A stretch of 49,430 bases of DNA from Bacteroidales bacterium (lineage in GTDB: Bacteria; Bacteroidota; Bacteroidia; Bacteroidales; UBA932): positions 1 through 49,430 of the forward strand of contig JAKSKE010000006.1 in the NCBI GenBank assembly GCA_024401895.1. Direction: 5' to 3'. Both the position numbers and the translations under genes were made by a program. This document shows, one piece after another, positions 14,928-25,321 of this stretch. Under the pieces are notes generated by a model that did not search any database, had not been told where the DNA came from, and saw only the letters and a program-made list of their open reading frames with translations. The first letter of the stretch is position 1, and the number at the start of each line of letters is the position of its first letter.

Positions 14928-17900
14928 ATGAGCAACAAGACTACATTTCTGACCAGCGCCCAACAGGGAGTTTATATCGACTGCATCCTGGATCCGGAGA
15001 ATCTCCAATACAACAATCCCAAAGCAGTTTCAATTCCTGAAGGCATCGGCTCCGCCGACGTGGCCGCTGCGGTAAAGAGAGCGTTCGAACTTCATCCGGC
15101 ACTTTTCTCGCATTTCGAGAATCGGGACGGCCGTGCGGTTCAGGTATATGCCGACGCATATTCTGCAGTCGTAGAAGTTCACAAAGTGGATGATGCCGCT
15201 CACAAAGCCGGGAAAGAGTCTTTTGTATGCCCGTTCGACCTATCCAGAGGCCCGCTTTACAGGGCCGTTGTGCTGGACTCCCCTTCCGGAGTCGAATTGC
15301 TTATGGACTTTCATCACCTCGTATATGACGGTTCATCCCTCGACATACTGATGGATGATATATGCACCATCCTCAACGGAGGCGAGCCTTCCTCTGAGCC
15401 CAACTCTTATGCCGGATTCGCCGAAGCTCAGAGCGCCTCGGCCACCGACAACAAGGCTTTCTACGACCGGCTGCTGGGAGGAGGAATAACCTCCACGCAA
15501 CTTCCCGCCGACCTTACCGGCCAGAACGGCCCCCACGACGAGACTGTTCGGCCCGTAAGTGCCGTTGACGTAATTGCGAAGGCGAAAGAGCTGGGAACGG
15601 CTCCCTCTGCGTTGTTTCTGGCAGCGGCATTCTACACCATAGGCAGGTACACAAATTCCAGGGAGCTCTGTCTTACAACCATAAGCAACGGACGGCTCAA
15701 TCCATTGTCTGAAGGCGTAGTGGGAATGTTCGTGAACAGCCTGCCGCTTGTGTCCAGGATAGAAGACGTGAGCATTCGCGAGTACATCTACGGCACACGC
15801 AGGATGTTCCAGGAAGTCCGCAGCCACGAAGAATATTCCTTCGCCACCATTGCAAACGATTACGGCATAGAGCAGCTGTGCCGCTTCACCTATCAGTACG
15901 GGACCCTGGGCAAGACCTACCGGATTGGCGGCAGCCCCGTCAAGGCCGAGGCAATGAGGAAGAACTCCCATACTTTCCCGTTCACCATTACCATACACAA
16001 TGTCAACGACCGGCCCGCAATCGTCATAAATTACGACACGGCAATGTATTCCGCCGATTTTGCGGCCAGATTCGCCGAGTCTATGGATTCGGTGGTATCC
16101 CGTTTCCTGGAGAATCCCGACGGAAGGCTTCTGGACGTGTCGATAATGTCGGACAGGCAGAAGGCCGAAGTGGAATCTTACCGTCAGACCTGCATCGACC
16201 CTTCTGCAGTGCGTTTTCCCTTTTTCCACAACTGCATAGAACACTGGGCTGAAAGCACTCCCGACGCAACGGCCGTAATTGCCTGCGACGCAACGCTGAG
16301 TTACCACAGTTTCAACGTCAGGGCCAATATGCTTGCCCACTCGCTTATTCAGAAAGGCGTAGTGCCCGGCGACCGCATCTGTCTGCTGCTGCCCCGCAGA
16401 AGTTCTTATCTGATTGCTATGTTCGGCGTAATGAAGGCCGGAGCAGCATATATCCCCTGCGATCCCGAATACCCCACCGAGCGCATCAGACTCATTACCG
16501 AAGACAGTCACGCCCGATACGTCATTACCACAAAGGATAAGATGGCAGAATACGGGGCCCGCGCCCTGGATGTGGAGCAACTGCTCTCGGACTCCGGCAA
16601 CGAAGATTGGCAGCAGAACCCCGCCATCGGTCTGGACAGTGATTCCCTGGCATATCTCATCTACACTTCCGGCTCTACCGGACGTCCCAAGGGAGTAATG
16701 CTGCGTCACACCGGAATCTGCAACTATCTTACCGACCACGAAGAGAACCGGCATTTCCACGCCCTTGTAAGCGGATGCAAGACGATGCTCTGCATCACCA
16801 CCGTAAGCTTTGACCTGTCCCTCAAGGAGATAGGAGCTTCGCTGTACAACGGAATGACACTTGTTTTTGCCGACGAGAACCAGACCTCAGACCCCGCGGC
16901 CCTCGCCGCCCTTATGGAGAAGACCGGAGTGGACGGATTCAGCGGCACGCCGTCGCGCCTCAAGATGTTCCTCGACCTTCCGGACTTCCGCAAAGCCCTG
17001 TCCAAGTGCAAATTCATAGTTCTGGGCGGAGAGAAGTACCCTCCCACCCTGCTGCCCCAGGTCAAGGAACTCGCACCCACAGCACGCCTTTTCAACACAT
17101 ACGGCCCTACCGAAATCAGTGTGAGCTGCAACGGCAAGGAACTCACCCACTCCGACCATATTACCATCGGGCGACCTCTCCTGAACGTAAGGGAATATGT
17201 CGTAGATGAAGACCTCAATGAATTGCCCGCCGGGGTTACCGGAGAACTTTTGATAGGGGGTCTCGGAGTCGCCGCCGGATACAACGACCTGCCGGACAAG
17301 ACGGCCCAGGCATTCATAGAATATAAAGGAGAACGCTGCTACAAGTCGGGTGACTATTCATACTGGAACACCGACGGAGAAGTCGTCATTCTGGGCCGCA
17401 AGGACAACCAGATAAAGCTCAACGGCCTGCGTATAGAACTCGGCGAGGTGGAAGCAGTCCTGTGCCGACAGCCCCAGGTCAAGGAAGGCGTTGCAATGAT
17501 TAGGACTCTGGAAGGACACGACCATCTTGTGGCATACTACACCGTCAAAGAAAAGGTCAGCGCCGAGACTCTCAAAGAGCAGATGGGCAGAAGCCTCACT
17601 CACTATATGGTACCCACCATCTTCGTGGAAATGGAAAAGATGCCGGTATCGCCCAACGGGAAGACCGACCTCAAGGCACTCCCCCAGCCTGTCCTCACGC
17701 TTTCGGAAGAAGAAAAGATTATGCCGGGAACTGCCGTCGAGCAGGATCTCTACAACATAGTCGCCGAAATTCTGGGCAACTCCAACTTCGGCGTAACCAC
17801 CAACCTCATAAGCGCCGGACTCACTTCCCTGATGTCCATCCAGCTGTCCGTGTTTGTAAACGGCAGAATGAATGCCATCCTGGCTGTCCGTGACATTATG

Positions 17901-20900
17901 AAGTATCCCACTATCAGGGAATTGGCGGCAAAACTTCAGGTAAAAGAGGACGGCGATGCCAGAAAGCCGCAGACCGCAGCCGTCAGGCGTCAGCCTCTGT
18001 CCTTCTCCCAATTGGGCGTATATTCAGAGTGCGTCGCCAATCCCGGGGACATTCAATACAACCTTCCGGTCTGCATCAATATGCCGCAGGGAGTCACTAC
18101 CCCTCAGGTAAAGAACGCCTTGGAGAAGATTCTGGAGGCGCATCCGTATATCGGCGCCCATTTCCAAACCGACGACAACGGCGACACCTGGCAGTGCCCG
18201 ATGGATGAAATGAAATCAGAACTGCCCGTTCTAACTCTCACCGAACAGGAACTGGAACAGGAGAAGAAGGACTTCGTGCGTCCGTTCGACTTGCAGGAAG
18301 GTCCGCTCTACCGCTTCGAAATCGTTGAAACCCAGTCTGCAGTCCACCTGCTCTGCGACTTCCATCACCTCATAATGGACGGGGCTTCCCTGAATCTGTT
18401 CTACAGGCAGCTGTGCCTGGCGCTGGACGGGTCGGACCTCCCGAAGGAAGAATATGATTACTATGCATTTACGGCCGACCAGAAAATCGATTCCGGTGCC
18501 GAGGAATACTTCGCCCAAAGGCTGAGTGCGGTAGAAGAGGCTTCGGCCCTGCTGCCCGACATCTATGGCGGCGACGACAGTCACCGACCGGCCCAGATCA
18601 AGGTCTGCGCCGACCTCGGTACGGTACAGGCAAAGTGTCAGGAACTCAACATAACTCCGGCATCGCTGTATCTCGCCGCCGTATCCTATGTTGTGAGCAG
18701 ATATACCGCCGAAGATACGGTAGGGCTGTGCACCATCTCCAACGGAAGAAGCAACCTTCGCATCTCCAACACTTTTGGAATGTTCGTGAACACCCTGCCT
18801 CTGGTAAACAGCGTGGATTCCGGGATGACGGTCAGCGACTACCTGCACCGGACTGCAGAAACGTTTGTCGACACCCTTGCAAACGAGAATTATCCTTTCA
18901 GTCTCATAGCCCGCAAATACGGCTACGCCGCAAATATAATGTACGCATACCAAGTAGGTGTGCTAGACCGTTACAATTGCTCCAAGGGTTACATTTCGAT
19001 AGAGAAACTGGCCCTTCAAAGAGCCAAGTTCCCCATTGCAGTATTCATTGAGGGCAGTTCCGAATCGGGCGGAGAAATCAAGGTCGAATATGACGGCAGC
19101 CTCTTCTCCGAGGCAATGATGAGCGGCTTTGCCGCCGCTGTACGGCACGTTGTAAGCGAGCTGCTGGTCCGCGGCCGTATGAGCGAGGTGGAAATCTGCG
19201 ACGAAGCCACACTGGCGCTCCTGGACTCCTTCAACGTAAAGGACACTCCCCTTCCCGCCAATGAAAATGCCGGTGAAACCGTACTTTCGCTCTTCCGGAA
19301 GGCCGCACTGCAGTACCCCGACAACATTGCGGCCGTATTTAGGGACAAGAAATACACATACCGCGAGCTGGACTCCCTTACCGACAGAATCGGCGGCCTT
19401 ATTTACTCCAAGGTCAAGGACTGCGGCCGGCAGGAGCCCGTGGTATCTATCCTCATACCCAGGAACGAATATATGTTCATTCTGCCTCTTGCTGCTATGA
19501 AGGCAGGCTGCGCATACCAGCCTCTGGACCCGAGTTATCCCCGGGAGCGGCTGAACTTTATGGTGAAGGACGCCGATGCCGCCCTGCTCATTGCCGACGA
19601 TGAACTGCGGAATCTGACCGACGAATACGAGGGTGAAGTCCTGCTTACGGGCGGGCTGGCGGAAACCGCCGCAGAGGAAGTACCTTCCGACCACCTCACC
19701 CCTCAGAGCCTATTCATCCTGCTCTACACATCCGGCTCCACCGGAATACCCAAAGGAGTGATGTTGGAGCACCGCAATCTGGTGGCCTTCATAGGATGGT
19801 ACCGCCGTTACTACGACCTGAAGCCAGAGCACAGGGTAGCCGCCTACGCCTCGTTCGGCTTCGATGCCAATATGATGGATATGTATCCGGCCCTCACAAC
19901 GGGGGCATCGGTTCACGTAATTGCAGAAGACCTCAGGCTCGACCTGGCCGCACTCAACGACTATTTCGAGAGCAACGGCATTACGCACAGCTTTATCACC
20001 ACCCAGGTGGGCGTGCAGTTCCTGCAGAATACCAGGAACCGCTCCCTGAAACATTTGAGTGTAGGCGGAGAAAAACTGGTAAGCATCGATCCGCCGGCAG
20101 AATATATTTTCCACAACGGTTACGGGCCTACCGAATGCACCGTATTCTCTACCACCAAGCCGGTGCTTGGGAAGGAACCCAACATCCCCATCGGAAAACC
20201 CACCGACCTTCTCGACTGCTACATAGTCGATAAAAATATGCACCGTCTGCCCGTCGGTGCCGCCGGAGAGCTAATAATTACGGGTGAGCAGGTAGGCCGG
20301 GGATATCTCAACCGACCCGAAATGACAGCCCAAGCGTTCTTTACGATGAACGGCCGCAGGGCTTATCACAGCGGGGACATTGTGCGCTACCGTGCCGACG
20401 GCAACATTGAATTTGTAGGACGCAGGGACGGCCAGGTCAAGATTCGCGGATTCCGCATAGAACTCAAGGAAGTGGAAGCCGTAATACGGGAGTTTGCCGG
20501 CATCGTAGACGTTACCGTACAGGCTTTCGACAAACCCGACGGAAGCAAGTTCATTGCCGCATACATAGTTGGTGACAGCGAGATAGACGTCAACGCCCTC
20601 AATGAATTCATCCTCGAGCGCAAGCCGCCCTATATGGTTCCCTCGGTAACAATGCAGATAGACCGCATTCCTCTCAATGTAAACCAGAAAGTGAACCGCA
20701 AAGCTCTTCCCAAGCCGGAACCCAGACAGGCATCCGCCGCACAAATGGCTTCGGTCCCTCTGAATGCCTTGGAAACCGAGCTCAAGTCTATCATTGCATC
20801 GGTAGTGGATACCGAAGACTTCTCGATAGTCGATGTGCTGGGTAATGTGGGACTCACTTCCATATCGAGCATAAAGCTCGCCGCCCTTGTCTTCAAGAAA

Positions 20901-23900
20901 TACGGAGTCTCTCTCAATTCCAGAGAACTCACCAGGTCCGGTTCGCTGCAGAGCATAGAGAACGAGATACTCAAGAAATGGATGAACGGTGGCACAGCCG
21001 TTTCCTCCGAAGATTCCGGAAAGCCGGAGGAGAGCGCAGAGGCACCTCTCACATTCCCGCAGCAGGGTGTGTATATGGACTGCCAGATGAATCCCGGGAC
21101 CACAATGTACAATATGCCGATGATGCTCGAATTCCCTCTGGGAACAAGCCCCCGGGCTTTGGAAGACGCTGTGAGGAAGGTAGCCGGCATACATCCGTCA
21201 TTGTTCTGCAATTTCTTCCAGACCGACTCAGGAGTCGTAATGCGGAGCGGCGACCCTCTCCGTTTCCAGGTTCCGGTGAAGACGGTCACCGCCGGCGAGA
21301 TAGATGCCGCCCGAAAGGATTTCGTCCGGCCCTTCGACCTTGAACGGGACGTGCTTGTGCGCACAGAAATATACTCTGTTCCCGAAGGTCCCTGCCACCT
21401 CTTCATAGATATGCATCACCTTGTAGCCGACGGCGCCTCACTCAATATCTTTATAAAGCAGGTTCTGAGCGTGCTCGAAGGAAAAGAAATAGAACCCGAG
21501 GGCCGCTCATATCTGGAATTCGCCAAGAATCAGAACGACAAATCATCGCAGGACATAAAGGAATGCAAGGCCTTCTACGATGAGATGTTCGCCGCTTACG
21601 AATCTGCAGCCAACGTGCCTGCCGACAAGACTCCCGCAGGAGACGGCCTACCGCAGCACGTGGTGACCCCCATACCCGAAGAGTTGATCAATCCGGTACT
21701 TCCGAAAGGCGTAACCGCGGCCCATTTCTGGTACGCGGCCTTCAGCTATGCATTGTCCCGCTTCGCCAACACCAAGGACGTATATACGGCATTCATAAGT
21801 TCGGGACGGCACGACATAACAATCAACGACACCGTTGGAATGTTTGTCAACACCCTCCCCTGCGCCGTCCACGTGAAGGACCAGACAGTGAGGGAATTCA
21901 TACTTGAAGCCAGCGAGGCTTTCTTCGGAAGTATGGACCACGAAAACTATCCTTTCGCCCGAATAGCGTCCGACTACGATTTCAAGGGCTGCGCCAGCTA
22001 TGCCTACCAGATGGGCGTACTGAGCAGTTACAGCGTTGACGGGAAAGAAGTCATCCGCAGTACGAGCGCCCTGTCGAAAGCCAAGATTCCGTTCAGTATT
22101 TTCATTCAGAACGTAGGCGGAGTCCCTTGCGTCGATGCCGAGTATGACGACTCCCTGTACAGCCGCGAACTTGCGCTTCACTTTACGGAAAGCGTCGTGG
22201 CCACAGCCGGGCATTTCCTGGCCGGAATGGATGAGAAAGTGAAGAATATAAGCATAATGAGCGAACGGCAGAGGCTCGAGGTCGAAGGTATGCACAGCGT
22301 GAACGAAGATATGTCGTTCCCCATCACCACCTTCCACGAAGGAATAGAGCAATGGGCGCAGAAGACGCCCGACGCCCTTGCGCTCATTGCCTGCGACCGC
22401 GAGATGACCTACCGCGAGTACAACTCCGAGGCCAACCGGCTGGCACGGGCGCTCATTGCCCGGGGAATGCAGAAGGGTGACCGCGTAGTTCTGCTGCTGC
22501 CCCGCCGCAGCTTCTATCTCACGTCTATGTTCGCCGTAATGAAATGCGGCGGAGCATTCATCCCTATGGATCCGGAGTACCCCGCCGACCGCATCGAATA
22601 TATCCTCGACGATTCGGAGGGCCGTTTTGTAATAACCACCGCCGACAAGGTAGCAGGTTATCCCGGCCGCGGCGTGGACATTGCACAGTTGCTTGATGAA
22701 GCCCGGGCCCTGCCGGACGGGAACCTCGACGTAAAAGTCGATCCTCACGACCTGGCATACCTTATATATACCAGCGGCTCCACCGGACGTCCCAAGGGCG
22801 TAATGATCGAGCATCTGGGCGCAGCCTCCTTCCTCACCTTCTACAAGAGCGACACCAATTTCGGGTCGGACAGCAACGCCAACAAATTCGGGCTCTGCCA
22901 GTCCACCGTTTCCTTCGATCTTTCAGTGGGTGAGATAGGAGTTCAGGTTTTCAACGGCGACACCGTGGTTTTCGCCAATGAGGACGAGATAATGAGTCCG
23001 GTAGAGATGGTAAAACTCTGCCGCCGTACCGGTACGCAGACTATCAGCGGCACGCCGTCCCGTCTGGCAGTAAACCTCGAGTTCGAAGATTACTACAATC
23101 TGGTCAAAGACCAGATGAAATGCGTGGTTACCGGAGGCGAAAAGCTCCCCGGAGCGCTTCTGGAAGAGCTTGAGAAGATGGACGTTTACATCATCAACAC
23201 CTACGGTCCCACCGAAACCACAATGGGCAGCAGCGCCGGCGTCCTTAACGGCACTCGCGAAATACACGTGGGCAAGCCTTTCACAAACTACACCTACCAG
23301 GTGCTTGACAGCGACCGCAACGAACTTCCCGTCGGGGTAATGGGAGAGCTCTGCATTGGCGGAATAGGCCTGGCGCGCGGATACAACAATATGCCCGAAC
23401 GCACTGCCGAGACCTTTATCGAATGGCAGGGCAAGCGCATATACCGCACCGGCGACTATGCAATGTGGACTGCCGACGGCAACATAATAATTATGGGCCG
23501 TACCGACAATCAGGTCAAGCTCAACGGATTGCGAATCGAGCTGGGAGAAATAGAGACAGTAATGTCTCAGTATCCCGGAATGCGCCAGTGCGTGGCCGTA
23601 ATCAAGAAACTTGGTAACATAGACAAGCTCATAGGATATTATACCGTAGATGAGACTGTGGCCAATGTTCCCGTGCAGGAATATGAAGACGGACTCCGAG
23701 AGGTAATGTCTATAAGGCTTACCCCGTATATGGTGCCCGGAATCTTTGTCCGCCTGGATGAAATGCCTCTGACTCCCGTAGGCAAGACCGACGTTAAGCG
23801 TCTGCCCGTACCGGAATTCAGAAGCGTAGGATACGAAGCTCCCAAGAACGATGTCGAGAAGACCTTCTGCAACATCTTCGAGAGAATACTCAAAGTGAAC

Positions 23901-25316
23901 CGGGTGGGTGCCCTGGACAATTTCTTCGAGATGGGCGGCACCTCGCTTGTAGCAATGCAGCTGATTGCCGAAGCGGCCAAAGAGGGCTACACAATGGTGT
24001 ACAAGAATGTCTTCGACAATGCTACACCCCGGCTTCTTGCCAGGATGCTGAGGCCCGACCTCTACGACAATGAATCCAGGAGCAGCAACCTGCCGCTCAT
24101 CGACGAAATCGAGAACTACGATTACAGCCAGCTGGACGACCTGCTTGCGGCCAACAACATCGACACGTTCCGCAACGGCCAATGCTACGGACAGATGGGA
24201 GACGTATTCCTGACCGGAGCTACTGGCTACCTCGGAATCCACGTCCTGCACAATCTCATTCTGCGCGATGACGTTCCCCATATCTACTGCCTTGTCCGCA
24301 GCGGCAAATCCATCTCGGCCGAAAGCCGTGTGCGCACCCTGCTGTACTACTACTTCGGCAATACCTACGAGGCACAGTTCGGCAGCCGCATCTTCGTAAT
24401 CGACGGAGACGTAACCAAGGCGGAAGCATTCGACAGATTTGACAAGCATATCGACGTGCTTATAAACTGTGCCGCAAACGTCAAGCATTTCTCGGCCGGC
24501 ACCGATATCGAAGACATCAATATTAAGGGCTGCCAGAACTGCATAGACCTCTGCGTGCGCACCGGAGCCAGGTTCATACAGACCTCTACCGGAAGCGTTG
24601 CGGGACTCACCGTGAGCGATTCTGCCACAGCCCCGCATTTCCTCACCGAGAAAGACCTGTACTACGGGCAGCAGCTCACTTCCAAGTACACGGCCTCAAA
24701 GTTCCTCGCCGAGCGTGCCGTACTGGACGCCGTAGTGAACCGCGGGCTCAAAGGCAAGGTAATGCGTCTGGGCAACTTGTCGGCCCGCTCTACCGACGGA
24801 GAATTCCAGATAAACTTCCGCAGCAACAACGCTATGGCCACGCTCAAGGCCTACCAGGTCCTGGGCTGTGTACCCTATGAGAGGGATTGCGGATATTCCG
24901 AGTTCTCCCCCATCAACGAGGTTGCCGATGCCATTGTACGCCTGTCGCTGACTCCGGACGGGTGCACCGTCTTCCAGCCGGGCAACGTTCACTGGCCGCC
25001 TTACGGAGACACCATCGACTGTATGAACAGAATCGGCATCCCCATCGAGAGGGTCGAGAACGAGGAGTTCCAGCGCCGTCTTTCAGAGGCAATGCAGGAC
25101 CCCCAGAGGTCTGAACTCGTCCAGAGCCTCATTGCATACAAGGAAGAAAACGACGGCAAGTTCAGGGTAGCCAACGGATGGGACACCAAGACCTACACCG
25201 CACAGGTGCTCCTGAGACTGGGATTCCGCTGGTCATTCACCACCTGGGATTATATCGAGAACTACCTGCGCTGCATCCAGGGCCTCGGAGTATTCGACAG
25301 TGACTTCAAACGCTAG
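14928..25316 (+). CDS. Three-module nonribosomal peptide synthetase with terminal thioester reductase
   Basis: The 3462-aa domain order is C-A-T, C-A-T, C-A-T-R. The condensation motif HHxxxDG is intact in all three modules (129-135 H-H-L-V-Y-D-G; 1146-1152 H-H-L-I-M-D-G; 2163-2169 H-H-L-V-A-D-G). Adenylation cores T-S-G-S-T-G-x-P-K-G lie near 579, 1601 and 2613. Phosphopantetheine serines are Ser967, Ser1978 and Ser3006. The reductase (about 3090-3462) has T-G-A-T-G-Y-L-G (3096-3103) and Y3254-x3-K3258, so the chain is released by NAD(P)H as an aldehyde or alcohol. By-eye specificity codes are DLKSVGTVSK, DAMISGGVFK and DLGSVGTMGK; I recognise none, though Asp235 implies alpha-amino acids. 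No epimerisation domain is visible. Module 1 starts with a C domain and so needs an outside donor. Confidence 0.95.
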   Translation: MSNKTTFLTSAQQGVYIDCILDPENLQYNNPKAVSIPEGIGSADVAAAVKRAFELHPALFSHFENRDGRAVQVYADAYSAVVEVHKVDDAAHKAGKESFVCPFDLSRGPLYRAVVLDSPSGVELLMDFHHLVYDGSSLDILMDDICTILNGGEPSSEPNSYAGFAEAQSASATDNKAFYDRLLGGGITSTQLPADLTGQNGPHDETVRPVSAVDVIAKAKELGTAPSALFLAAAFYTIGRYTNSRELCLTTISNGRLNPLSEGVVGMFVNSLPLVSRIEDVSIREYIYGTRRMFQEVRSHEEYSFATIANDYGIEQLCRFTYQYGTLGKTYRIGGSPVKAEAMRKNSHTFPFTITIHNVNDRPAIVINYDTAMYSADFAARFAESMDSVVSRFLENPDGRLLDVSIMSDRQKAEVESYRQTCIDPSAVRFPFFHNCIEHWAESTPDATAVIACDATLSYHSFNVRANMLAHSLIQKGVVPGDRICLLLPRRSSYLIAMFGVMKAGAAYIPCDPEYPTERIRLITEDSHARYVITTKDKMAEYGARALDVEQLLSDSGNEDWQQNPAIGLDSDSLAYLIYTSGSTGRPKGVMLRHTGICNYLTDHEENRHFHALVSGCKTMLCITTVSFDLSLKEIGASLYNGMTLVFADENQTSDPAALAALMEKTGVDGFSGTPSRLKMFLDLPDFRKALSKCKFIVLGGEKYPPTLLPQVKELAPTARLFNTYGPTEISVSCNGKELTHSDHITIGRPLLNVREYVVDEDLNELPAGVTGELLIGGLGVAAGYNDLPDKTAQAFIEYKGERCYKSGDYSYWNTDGEVVILGRKDNQIKLNGLRIELGEVEAVLCRQPQVKEGVAMIRTLEGHDHLVAYYTVKEKVSAETLKEQMGRSLTHYMVPTIFVEMEKMPVSPNGKTDLKALPQPVLTLSEEEKIMPGTAVEQDLYNIVAEILGNSNFGVTTNLISAGLTSLMSIQLSVFVNGRMNAILAVRDIMKYPTIRELAAKLQVKEDGDARKPQTAAVRRQPLSFSQLGVYSECVANPGDIQYNLPVCINMPQGVTTPQVKNALEKILEAHPYIGAHFQTDDNGDTWQCPMDEMKSELPVLTLTEQELEQEKKDFVRPFDLQEGPLYRFEIVETQSAVHLLCDFHHLIMDGASLNLFYRQLCLALDGSDLPKEEYDYYAFTADQKIDSGAEEYFAQRLSAVEEASALLPDIYGGDDSHRPAQIKVCADLGTVQAKCQELNITPASLYLAAVSYVVSRYTAEDTVGLCTISNGRSNLRISNTFGMFVNTLPLVNSVDSGMTVSDYLHRTAETFVDTLANENYPFSLIARKYGYAANIMYAYQVGVLDRYNCSKGYISIEKLALQRAKFPIAVFIEGSSESGGEIKVEYDGSLFSEAMMSGFAAAVRHVVSELLVRGRMSEVEICDEATLALLDSFNVKDTPLPANENAGETVLSLFRKAALQYPDNIAAVFRDKKYTYRELDSLTDRIGGLIYSKVKDCGRQEPVVSILIPRNEYMFILPLAAMKAGCAYQPLDPSYPRERLNFMVKDADAALLIADDELRNLTDEYEGEVLLTGGLAETAAEEVPSDHLTPQSLFILLYTSGSTGIPKGVMLEHRNLVAFIGWYRRYYDLKPEHRVAAYASFGFDANMMDMYPALTTGASVHVIAEDLRLDLAALNDYFESNGITHSFITTQVGVQFLQNTRNRSLKHLSVGGEKLVSIDPPAEYIFHNGYGPTECTVFSTTKPVLGKEPNIPIGKPTDLLDCYIVDKNMHRLPVGAAGELIITGEQVGRGYLNRPEMTAQAFFTMNGRRAYHSGDIVRYRADGNIEFVGRRDGQVKIRGFRIELKEVEAVIREFAGIVDVTVQAFDKPDGSKFIAAYIVGDSEIDVNALNEFILERKPPYMVPSVTMQIDRIPLNVNQKVNRKALPKPEPRQASAAQMASVPLNALETELKSIIASVVDTEDFSIVDVLGNVGLTSISSIKLAALVFKKYGVSLNSRELTRSGSLQSIENEILKKWMNGGTAVSSEDSGKPEESAEAPLTFPQQGVYMDCQMNPGTTMYNMPMMLEFPLGTSPRALEDAVRKVAGIHPSLFCNFFQTDSGVVMRSGDPLRFQVPVKTVTAGEIDAARKDFVRPFDLERDVLVRTEIYSVPEGPCHLFIDMHHLVADGASLNIFIKQVLSVLEGKEIEPEGRSYLEFAKNQNDKSSQDIKECKAFYDEMFAAYESAANVPADKTPAGDGLPQHVVTPIPEELINPVLPKGVTAAHFWYAAFSYALSRFANTKDVYTAFISSGRHDITINDTVGMFVNTLPCAVHVKDQTVREFILEASEAFFGSMDHENYPFARIASDYDFKGCASYAYQMGVLSSYSVDGKEVIRSTSALSKAKIPFSIFIQNVGGVPCVDAEYDDSLYSRELALHFTESVVATAGHFLAGMDEKVKNISIMSERQRLEVEGMHSVNEDMSFPITTFHEGIEQWAQKTPDALALIACDREMTYREYNSEANRLARALIARGMQKGDRVVLLLPRRSFYLTSMFAVMKCGGAFIPMDPEYPADRIEYILDDSEGRFVITTADKVAGYPGRGVDIAQLLDEARALPDGNLDVKVDPHDLAYLIYTSGSTGRPKGVMIEHLGAASFLTFYKSDTNFGSDSNANKFGLCQSTVSFDLSVGEIGVQVFNGDTVVFANEDEIMSPVEMVKLCRRTGTQTISGTPSRLAVNLEFEDYYNLVKDQMKCVVTGGEKLPGALLEELEKMDVYIINTYGPTETTMGSSAGVLNGTREIHVGKPFTNYTYQVLDSDRNELPVGVMGELCIGGIGLARGYNNMPERTAETFIEWQGKRIYRTGDYAMWTADGNIIIMGRTDNQVKLNGLRIELGEIETVMSQYPGMRQCVAVIKKLGNIDKLIGYYTVDETVANVPVQEYEDGLREVMSIRLTPYMVPGIFVRLDEMPLTPVGKTDVKRLPVPEFRSVGYEAPKNDVEKTFCNIFERILKVNRVGALDNFFEMGGTSLVAMQLIAEAAKEGYTMVYKNVFDNATPRLLARMLRPDLYDNESRSSNLPLIDEIENYDYSQLDDLLAANNIDTFRNGQCYGQMGDVFLTGATGYLGIHVLHNLILRDDVPHIYCLVRSGKSISAESRVRTLLYYYFGNTYEAQFGSRIFVIDGDVTKAEAFDRFDKHIDVLINCAANVKHFSAGTDIEDINIKGCQNCIDLCVRTGARFIQTSTGSVAGLTVSDSATAPHFLTEKDLYYGQQLTSKYTASKFLAERAVLDAVVNRGLKGKVMRLGNLSARSTDGEFQINFRSNNAMATLKAYQVLGCVPYERDCGYSEFSPINEVADAIVRLSLTPDGCTVFQPGNVHWPPYGDTIDCMNRIGIPIERVENEEFQRRLSEAMQDPQRSELVQSLIAYKEENDGKFRVANGWDTKTYTAQVLLRLGFRWSFTTWDYIENYLRCIQGLGVFDSDFKR

Positions 25317-25321
25317 TATAT

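Noticed and set aside
22923..24638. Long minus-strand open frame of 571 codons opposite NRPS module 3, and similar antisense frames at 15333-16760 and 4666-5598
   Set aside because: Codon-bias shadows of genuine genes on the other strand; no start context, domains or promoter.
14928..25316. Repeated A-domain core sequences as a DNA repeat or assembly duplication
   Set aside because: Similarity is limited to expected adenylation motifs and the modules differ throughout, so these are ordinary NRPS modules.
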